Source of the DNA: an uncultured Prevotellaceae bacterium
Lineage (GTDB): Bacteria; Bacteroidota; Bacteroidia; Bacteroidales; Bacteroidaceae
Assembly (NCBI GenBank): GCA_900315455.1
Contig: OMZE01000019.1
Location: forward strand, 1 to 64,000
Direction: 5' to 3'
DNA: 64,000 nucleotides
Shown here in pieces: positions 58,692 to 64,000 of this stretch (position 1 is the stretch's first letter; the number at the start of each line of letters is the position of its first letter). Under the pieces are notes generated by a model that saw nothing but the letters and a program-made list of their open reading frames with translations, was not told the DNA's origin and searched no databases. A program made the position numbers and the translations under genes.

Positions 58692-59421
58692 ATTGGATTT
58701 GAACCGCATACCCAAGCATATTGCCATCATCATGGACGGCAACGGGCGGTGGGCGTTGGAACAGGGGAAACCCCGCAGTTTTGGTCATCAGGCAGGAGTA
58801 GACGCCGTGCGACGCATCACTTCGGAATGCACCCGCCTGGGCGTGAAATACCTCACGCTCTACACCTTCTCCACTGAGAACTGGAACAGGCCCACCGATG
58901 AGATTGCCTCGCTGATGAGTCTGGTGCTCTCCTCTCTCGAAGACGAAATCTTCATGAAGAACAACGTGAGGTTCAAAGTCATCGGAGAGATAGAGCGGTT
59001 GCCCGAAGACGTACAGGCCAAGTTGCGTGAGACCATGGAGCATACCGCCGCCAACGACACCATGGAGATGATAGTGGCACTGAGTTACTCTTCAAGGTGG
59101 GAAATCACCAAAGCCACCCGCGAGATAGCCGCAGAAGTGAAAGCGGGCAAAATCGACATCGACGACATCAACGAAGAAATGCTCTCACAACATATGGTAA
59201 CCAACTTCATGCCCGACCCCGAACTCCTGATACGCACGGGGGCAGAAGTGAGGATATCCAATTACCTACTGTGGCAGATTGCATACGCTGAACTGTATTT
59301 CTGCGACACTTATTGGCCCGACTTCATGGAGGAAGACCTGCACAAGGCCATCGAATGCTACCAAAATCGCCAAAGAAGGTTTGGCAAGACCGAGGCACAG
59401 GTAGAAGAGAACATCCTATAA
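58678..59421 (+). CDS. uppS: Undecaprenyl diphosphate synthase (isoprenyl transferase)
   Basis: A 247-residue cis-prenyltransferase. Region I is [21 protein letters not shown] with the catalytic Asp, then [11 protein letters not shown]; the [14 protein letters not shown] motif and the C-terminal [30 protein letters not shown] are diagnostic. In the last motif the usual RTSGE reads RTGAE, a mild change at an otherwise well-conserved spot. The product makes the C55 lipid carrier used for peptidoglycan, and presumably for the SEDS-dependent polymer in this window. It lies between a barrel protein and bamA in the envelope operon. Confidence 0.95.
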   Translation: MKMNKLDLNRIPKHIAIIMDGNGRWALEQGKPRSFGHQAGVDAVRRITSECTRLGVKYLTLYTFSTENWNRPTDEIASLMSLVLSSLEDEIFMKNNVRFKVIGEIERLPEDVQAKLRETMEHTAANDTMEMIVALSYSSRWEITKATREIAAEVKAGKIDIDDINEEMLSQHMVTNFMPDPELLIRTGAEVRISNYLLWQIAYAELYFCDTYWPDFMEEDLHKAIECYQNRQRRFGKTEAQVEENIL

Positions 59422-59440
59422 CACCGACAATTCGCTGAGA

Positions 59441-62059
59441 ATGAACTATATGAGGAAAATCCTTGCGCTATGGGCGCTCTTGGTGATGGTCACCAACCTG
59501 CACGCCCAGGAAAAAATCATCAATCCCGACATCTCCTATGCCGGAATACCACGCTCCTTTATCCTTGGAGGCATTTCCGTATCGGGAGTGGAGGGGTATG
59601 AAGACTTCGTGCTCACGAGCATATCAGGACTCTCCGAAGGACAGACCGTCACCATACCCGGCAACGAGGTAACGGATGCTGTGAAGAGATACTGGCGGCA
59701 CGGTCTCTTCTCCAATGTCAGCATCTCGGCCGACTCCATCGTAGGCGACAAGATCTACCTGCACATCCATCTGGCGGTGAGGCCTAGGATATCTGCCATC
59801 AACTATATCGGTCTGAAGAAATCAGAACGTGAAGACATGGAGGCCAAACTCGGTATCATCATAGGAGGGCAGATTACACCCAACATCATTGACCGCGCCA
59901 AGATTCTCGCCAAGAAATACTTCGACGACAAAGGCTACAAGAATGCCGAGATAACCATTCGCCAGCGTGACGACTTGACCAACAAGAACCACGTGATTCT
60001 CGACTTTGAGGTGGACAAGAAAGAGAAGATGAAGGTGCATGAGATCATCATCGAGGGCAACGAGCAACTCAGCGACAGCAAGATCAAAGGCGGACTGTTC
60101 AGGAAAGGTGCCTTCTCGAAGACCCATGAAGCAGGCAAACTCAGTTCTTTCCTCAAGGCCAAGAAGTTTACCCCCGAGAGGTGGAAGGAAGACAAACAGA
60201 AACTCATCGAGAAATACAACGAGCACGGATACCGCGATGCTATGATTGTAGAAGACAGCGTATGGAACTTCGACGACAATCACGTCAACGTCTACATAAA
60301 AGTGGACGAGGGAAGGAAATACTACATCCGCAACATCACATGGGTAGGCAACACCGTATACCCCACCGACTACCTCAGCAGTGTGCTCGGCATGGAGAAA
60401 GGCGATGTCTACAACCAGAAACTGATGAACAAACGTCTTTCTGAAGACGATGATGCCGTGGGCAACAACTACTGGAACAACGGATACCTGTTCTACAACC
60501 TGCAACCCACCGAGGTGAATATCGTGGGCGACTCCATTGACCTGGAGATGCGCATCATCGAAGGACAGCAGGCACACATCAACAGGGTGCGTATCAACGG
60601 CAACGACCGACTCTACGAAAATGTGGTGCGTCGAGAACTGCGCACCAAACCCGGCGACCTCTTCTCGAAAGAGGCATTGCAACGCTCCGCCCGTGAGTTG
60701 GCCTCGATGGGGCACTTCGACCCCGAGAAGGTGAATCCCGATGTGAAGCCCAACTACGAAGACGGTTCGGTAGACATCAACTGGGAGTTAGAACAGAAGT
60801 CGAACGACCAAGTGGAGTTCTCGCTGGGATGGGGACAAACGGGTGTCATCGGACGTGTGGGTCTGAAACTCAACAACTTCTCGATGCGCAACCTGTTCCG
60901 CAAGAACCGTGAACACCGCGGCATCATGCCTATTGGCGACGGCGAGGTGCTCTCCATCGGCGCACAGACCAACGGTACCTACTACCAGTCGTACAACGCC
61001 TCGTACTCCACAGAGTGGTTTGGCGGCAAACGACCCATACAGTTCAGCATCGGTGCCTACTACTCCAAGCAGACCGACGTGTCGAGTACCTACTACAACT
61101 CCGCCTACCGCTATGGTTATTACAACTATCTCTACGGCGGCTATGGCAGCAGTTACTACAACAATTACGAAAACTACTACGACCCCGACAAATACGTGAA
61201 ACTCTTCGGTGCCTCTCTGGGATGGGGAAAACGCCTGCGCTGGCCCGACGACTACTTCACCCTGTCGATGTCGGTGGCCTTCACACGTTACATGCTGAAG
61301 AACTGGAGTTACTTCCTCATCACCACAGGAAACTCCAACAACCTCAACTTCAACATCTCGCTCAACCGTGTGTCGACCGACAACCAACTCTTCCCACGAA
61401 AAGGTTCGGAGTTCACACTGTCACTCTCCATCACACCACCATGGTCGACATGGGAGAACAAAGACTTCGAGCACCTCGCCACCGACTACCGCTCGGCCAC
61501 CTACACCCAAGAGCAGCAGGAGAAATACCGCTGGGTGGAATACCACAAATGGAAGTTCAAGTCGCGCACCTATACCGCGCTCACCGGTGGCACGAAATGT
61601 CTCGTGCTCATGACCCGCGTGGAATTGGGCTTGCTCGGCTACTACAATAAATTCAAGAAATCGCCGTTTGAAACCTACTATGTGGGTGGTGACGGTATGA
61701 GTGGATACTCCACGGGATATGCCGAGGAGACCATTGCTCTGAGAGGTTACGACAACGGTTCGCTCACACCCAACGGAGCGCCCGGATATGCCTACGACAG
61801 GCTCACGCTCGAGTTGCGCTATCCCTTCCTCCTGGGCAACACCACCATCTACGGTCTCACATTCCTTGAAGCCGGTAACGCATGGACTGACCCAAAGAAG
61901 TTCAATCCCTTCGAAATGAAGCGGTCGGCTGGTGCCGGTGTGCGCATCTTCCTGCCTATGGTGGGCTTGATGGGTATCGACTGGGCCTACGGCTTCGACA
62001 AGGTTTGGGGTAAGAAGGGCGGCTCACAGTTCCACTTCATACTCGGACAAGAATTCTAA
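59441..62059 (+). CDS. bamA: Outer membrane protein assembly factor BamA
   Basis: An 872-residue outer-membrane protein with a signal peptide (ILALWALLVMVTNLHAQ). Five POTRA-like units occupy ~25-445 (for example VSGVEGYEDFVLTSISGL, INYIGLKKSEREDMEAKL, HEIIIEGNEQLSDSKIKG, ITWVGNTVYPTDYLSSVLG, VRINGNDRLYENVVRREL). A 16-strand barrel follows, with a Tyr-rich loop (SAYRYGYYNYLYGGYGSSYYNNYENYYDP, ~560-590) and the terminal strand ending in FILGQEF, an aromatic C-terminus as expected. It inserts outer-membrane proteins. Downstream come three ompH/Skp genes, its periplasmic chaperones. The start could also be MRKILAL three codons later. Confidence 0.95.
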   Translation: MNYMRKILALWALLVMVTNLHAQEKIINPDISYAGIPRSFILGGISVSGVEGYEDFVLTSISGLSEGQTVTIPGNEVTDAVKRYWRHGLFSNVSISADSIVGDKIYLHIHLAVRPRISAINYIGLKKSEREDMEAKLGIIIGGQITPNIIDRAKILAKKYFDDKGYKNAEITIRQRDDLTNKNHVILDFEVDKKEKMKVHEIIIEGNEQLSDSKIKGGLFRKGAFSKTHEAGKLSSFLKAKKFTPERWKEDKQKLIEKYNEHGYRDAMIVEDSVWNFDDNHVNVYIKVDEGRKYYIRNITWVGNTVYPTDYLSSVLGMEKGDVYNQKLMNKRLSEDDDAVGNNYWNNGYLFYNLQPTEVNIVGDSIDLEMRIIEGQQAHINRVRINGNDRLYENVVRRELRTKPGDLFSKEALQRSARELASMGHFDPEKVNPDVKPNYEDGSVDINWELEQKSNDQVEFSLGWGQTGVIGRVGLKLNNFSMRNLFRKNREHRGIMPIGDGEVLSIGAQTNGTYYQSYNASYSTEWFGGKRPIQFSIGAYYSKQTDVSSTYYNSAYRYGYYNYLYGGYGSSYYNNYENYYDPDKYVKLFGASLGWGKRLRWPDDYFTLSMSVAFTRYMLKNWSYFLITTGNSNNLNFNISLNRVSTDNQLFPRKGSEFTLSLSITPPWSTWENKDFEHLATDYRSATYTQEQQEKYRWVEYHKWKFKSRTYTALTGGTKCLVLMTRVELGLLGYYNKFKKSPFETYYVGGDGMSGYSTGYAEETIALRGYDNGSLTPNGAPGYAYDRLTLELRYPFLLGNTTIYGLTFLEAGNAWTDPKKFNPFEMKRSAGAGVRIFLPMVGLMGIDWAYGFDKVWGKKGGSQFHFILGQEF

Positions 62060-62154
62060 ATCGCGAAAACCGCCGCAACAACGGCCTCTGCAAAGAAAGA
62101 TGGCCATGGCGGAAAAGACAACACCCCTTTATATAACCAAAAACCATTCATGAC

Positions 62155-62670
62155 ATGAGAAAACTGATAATGATGAGCCTGATGGCGCTGATGGCGCTGA
62201 CGGCAAGCGCACAGAAATTCGCGCTGATTGACATGGACTACATCCTAAAAAACATACCTGCCTATGAGCGTGCCAACGAGCAACTCAATCAGGTCTCAAA
62301 GAAATGGCAGGCCGAGGTAGAGGCCCTCAATACCGAGGCAGCCACCATGTACAAAAACTATCAGAACGAGGTAGTGTTCCTCTCACAAGAGCAGAAGAAA
62401 AAGCGCCAGGAAGACATCATGGCCAAGGAGAAGGAAGCCAGTGACCTGAAGCGCAAGTATTTCGGTCCGGAAGGCGAACTCTTCAAGAAGCGCGAGAGTC
62501 TGATGACCCCCATTCAGGAGGAGATTTACACCGCGGTGAAAGACATTGCCGAACTGCACAGTTACTCACTCATTCTCGACCGTGCCAGCGACTCGGGTAT
62601 CATCTTCGGTTCGCCAAAGGTCGACATCAGCAACGAAGTGCTCAAGAAACTCGGCTACTCCACTGACTGA
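62155..62670 (+). CDS. OmpH/Skp family periplasmic chaperone, copy 1
   Basis: A 171-residue protein with a signal peptide (LMALMALTASAQ). The mature OmpH pattern is FALIDMDYILKNIPAYERANEQLNQVSKKWQAEVEALN, then a coiled-coil tentacle (~45-120) and a C-terminal SYSLILDRASDSGIIFGSPKVDIS. Skp trimers carry unfolded barrels across the periplasm to BamA, which is encoded 95 bases upstream. It is the most divergent of the three copies and could be specialised. Promoter not obvious; probably transcribed from the bamA operon. Confidence 0.9.
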   Translation: MRKLIMMSLMALMALTASAQKFALIDMDYILKNIPAYERANEQLNQVSKKWQAEVEALNTEAATMYKNYQNEVVFLSQEQKKKRQEDIMAKEKEASDLKRKYFGPEGELFKKRESLMTPIQEEIYTAVKDIAELHSYSLILDRASDSGIIFGSPKVDISNEVLKKLGYSTD

Positions 62671-62730
62671 CCACACAGAGGGCATGATGCATGACAAATA
62701 GCCACAAGATGTGGAAAATCCACTCTTTAT

Positions 62731-62761
62731 TTTGAGTTTTGCACTGCATTATGTAACTTTG
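62731..62761 (+). promoter_or_regulatory. Promoter of the second ompH gene
   Basis: TTTG (62731-62734), 19 bases, TAACTTTG (62754-62761): complete consensus, 93 bases before the ATG. Confidence 0.7.
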
Positions 62762-62853
62762 CCGCAGAAATTTGGGAACGGGGTTTCAACCCATGCCCAC
62801 ATTATATAATAATAAGGAAAAAAAAGAATATCAATTTAAACCAAGACAAGAAA

Positions 62854-63357
62854 ATGAAAAGAACAATCTTAATGTTGTTGTTGTTTGCTCCTTTGGCACT
62901 CTTCGCCCAGAAGTTCGGACATGTTGATTCACAGTCCATCATCCAGTCGCTGCCCGACTACAGCAGGGCTATGGGTGAGGTAGAGGCGCTCGGTAAACAA
63001 TACGAGAACGAACTCCAGGCCTCTCAAACCGAACTGCAGCGTCTGGTGGAGGACTATGAGAAGAAGAAGGACACCATGAACGCCACACAGCAGCAAGAAA
63101 CTGAGAACAGTCTGCAAGAGAAATACCAGCGCATCCAGCAACAAGCCCAGCAGAACCAGCAGGACTTCCAGAAAGCCCAGCAGGAAAAACTTCAGCCCAT
63201 CTTCAACAAGGTGCGCCAGGCTATCGAGACCGTTGCCAAGGCTGGTCAGTATGTCTATGTGATGGATACTTCTGCCGGCACTGTGCTCTACATCAACGAC
63301 ACCATCAGCAAGGACCTCACCGCTGAGGTGAAGGCCCAACTCACCAAGATGAAATAA
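62854..63357 (+). CDS. OmpH/Skp family periplasmic chaperone, copy 2
   Basis: A 167-residue protein with a signal peptide (ILMLLLFAPLALFAQ) and the OmpH start KFGHVDSQSIIQSLPDYSRAMGEVE. The coiled-coil section is unusually Gln-rich (QQQETENSL, QQQAQQNQQDFQKAQQEK). The C-terminal strand is YVYVMDTSAGTVLYINDTISKDLT. It has its own promoter and is followed by a terminator, so it can be regulated separately from bamA. Confidence 0.93.
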   Translation: MKRTILMLLLFAPLALFAQKFGHVDSQSIIQSLPDYSRAMGEVEALGKQYENELQASQTELQRLVEDYEKKKDTMNATQQQETENSLQEKYQRIQQQAQQNQQDFQKAQQEKLQPIFNKVRQAIETVAKAGQYVYVMDTSAGTVLYINDTISKDLTAEVKAQLTKMK

Positions 63358-63401
63358 GGAGTAGCGGCTACCATGCCCTGCTTTTCGAAAACCGACTATA
63401 T

Positions 63402-63431
63402 AAGGGCAGACCATGGCGTCTGCCCTTATTA
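63402..63431 (+). terminator. Intrinsic terminator after the second ompH gene
   Basis: AAGGGCAGAC (63402-63411) pairs perfectly with GTCTGCCCTT (63418-63427), 6-base loop, then ATTATT. Confidence 0.85.
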
Positions 63432-63488
63432 TTAAAAAAACACCCTTCCGGTTGGCCTGATGGCTGGCCAATGTAAAACTCCATACGC

Positions 63489-63989
63489 ATGAAAAGAATT
63501 GTTTTGCTATTTCTCCCGCTGCTCTTCCCCCTCATGGTGGGCGCACAAGTAAAATTCGGCTATTTCAGTTATGAACAGATACTGAAGTGGATGCCCGAAT
63601 ACAAGATTGTCGTGGACAACATGAATGACTTGAAGTCGAAATACGATGCTGAGACGAAGCGTGTGGAAGAAGAGTTCAACAGAAAGTATGAAGAATTCCT
63701 CGATGGTCAGCGCGACTTTGCCCCCACCATCCTGCAGAAGCGCCAGACGGAGTTGCAGGAACTCCTCAACCGCAATGTGGCTTTCAAGGCAGAATCGGAA
63801 CGATTGCTGGCAGAGGCAGAGAAAGAAGCATTCGCCCCCTTGCACCAGAAACTCAGCAACACCCTTCAGACAATAGGAGCGCAGAATGGGTATGCTTTCA
63901 TCCTCAACACCGATGGCAATGCGTGTCCATATATCGACCCCACGATGGGCGAGGATGTGACCAACATGCTAAAAGAAGCCCTGAAATGA
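63489..63989 (+). CDS. OmpH/Skp family periplasmic chaperone, copy 3
   Basis: A 166-residue protein with a signal peptide (LLFLPLLFPLMVGAQ), the OmpH start VKFGYFSYEQILKWMPEYKIVVDNMNDLKSKYD, a coiled-coil middle and the end GYAFILNTDGNACPYIDPTMGEDVT. It follows the terminator of copy 2; the gap (57 bases) shows no clear promoter. Its stop overlaps the start of the next gene (ATGA), which implies translational coupling with it. Confidence 0.93.
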   Translation: MKRIVLLFLPLLFPLMVGAQVKFGYFSYEQILKWMPEYKIVVDNMNDLKSKYDAETKRVEEEFNRKYEEFLDGQRDFAPTILQKRQTELQELLNRNVAFKAESERLLAEAEKEAFAPLHQKLSNTLQTIGAQNGYAFILNTDGNACPYIDPTMGEDVTNMLKEALK

Positions 63990-64000
63990 AACAATTCACC
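63986..64000 (+). CDS. Start of the next gene (five codons visible)
   Basis: An ATG overlapping the OmpH stop reads MKQFT up to the window edge. In Bacteroidales, ompH genes are commonly followed by murI (glutamate racemase), so that is a guess from gene order; five codons cannot support an identification. Confidence 0.3.

Overview
The window looks like a chromosomal segment from a Bacteroidales bacterium, most likely Prevotellaceae (Prevotella in the broad sense). Evidence from the sequence: many intergenic regions carry the Bacteroidetes promoter signature (TTTG or TTG, about 19-20 bases, then TAnnTTTG); Shine-Dalgarno sequences are weak; there is a C10 (streptopain-like) peptidase with a Bacteroidetes-type C-terminal sorting-like tail; secreted plant-polysaccharide hydrolases are present; and the block DUF6242-like / DUF6089-like / uppS / bamA / ompH / ompH / ompH is typical of the order. 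The species cannot be fixed from the sequence alone. No rRNA, tRNA, CRISPR array, prophage or intact insertion sequence was seen.

Layout. 1-1.8 kb: small genes (an acidic GY-repeat protein cut by the window edge, a tail-anchored protein, a C_GCAxxG_C_C redox protein, a lipocalin-like secreted protein). 1.8-16.0 kb: eight tightly packed minus-strand genes that I read as one operon. Along transcription it encodes a FtsW/RodA (SEDS)-like multi-pass membrane protein, a P-loop GTPase-like protein, a large single-pass protein with a penicillin-binding-protein-like transpeptidase domain, a four-TM protein, two paralogous GTPase-like proteins and two single-pass membrane proteins. A SEDS protein with a class-B-type PBP is the minimal machine for glycan polymerisation and cross-linking, but here it travels with three cytoplasmic P-loop proteins; this is the best candidate for an undescribed system. 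16.2-24.0 kb: a VanW-family gene and an AraC regulator, divergent from a five-gene ABC-2 efflux operon (TolC, HlyD, fused double ATPase, two permeases); a near-perfect 22-bp palindrome lies at the regulator promoter and a matching half-site at the efflux promoter.

24-34 kb: a GH2 glycosidase, a TlpA-like thioredoxin, a 58-codon minus-strand gene with its own promoter, the ABC-F factor EttA, an unknown secreted protein, and an XRE-cupin regulator co-transcribed with an acyl-CoA synthetase. 33.6-41.4 kb: a Tat-exported aldo/keto reductase with ferredoxin cysteines, expressed from a 91-bp sequence repeated three times, each copy carrying a complete promoter; then a PMCA-type calcium ATPase, a lipoprotein serpin, an SH3-like protein and an EEP phosphoesterase. 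41.6-56 kb: the C10 protease with long GGDNP and GDDTGN repeats, an AlbA_2/schlafen-type regulator, two carbohydrate-esterase-like proteins, a zinc-ribbon NUDIX hydrolase, a bimodular GH106-like/GH28 pectinase, PEP carboxykinase and a GH30 xylanase. Together with GH2 these suggest xylan and pectin use, although no SusC/SusD pair is in view. 56.1-56.4 kb: a promoter, consecutive small hairpins and a T-tract suggest an unannotated small RNA. 56.6-64 kb: the outer-membrane biogenesis block, ending at the first codons of the next gene (murI by expected gene order only).

Function calls come from reading motifs and family resemblance by eye; no database search was run. Where an upstream alternative start would only add implausible sequence, the start was moved downstream and this is stated.
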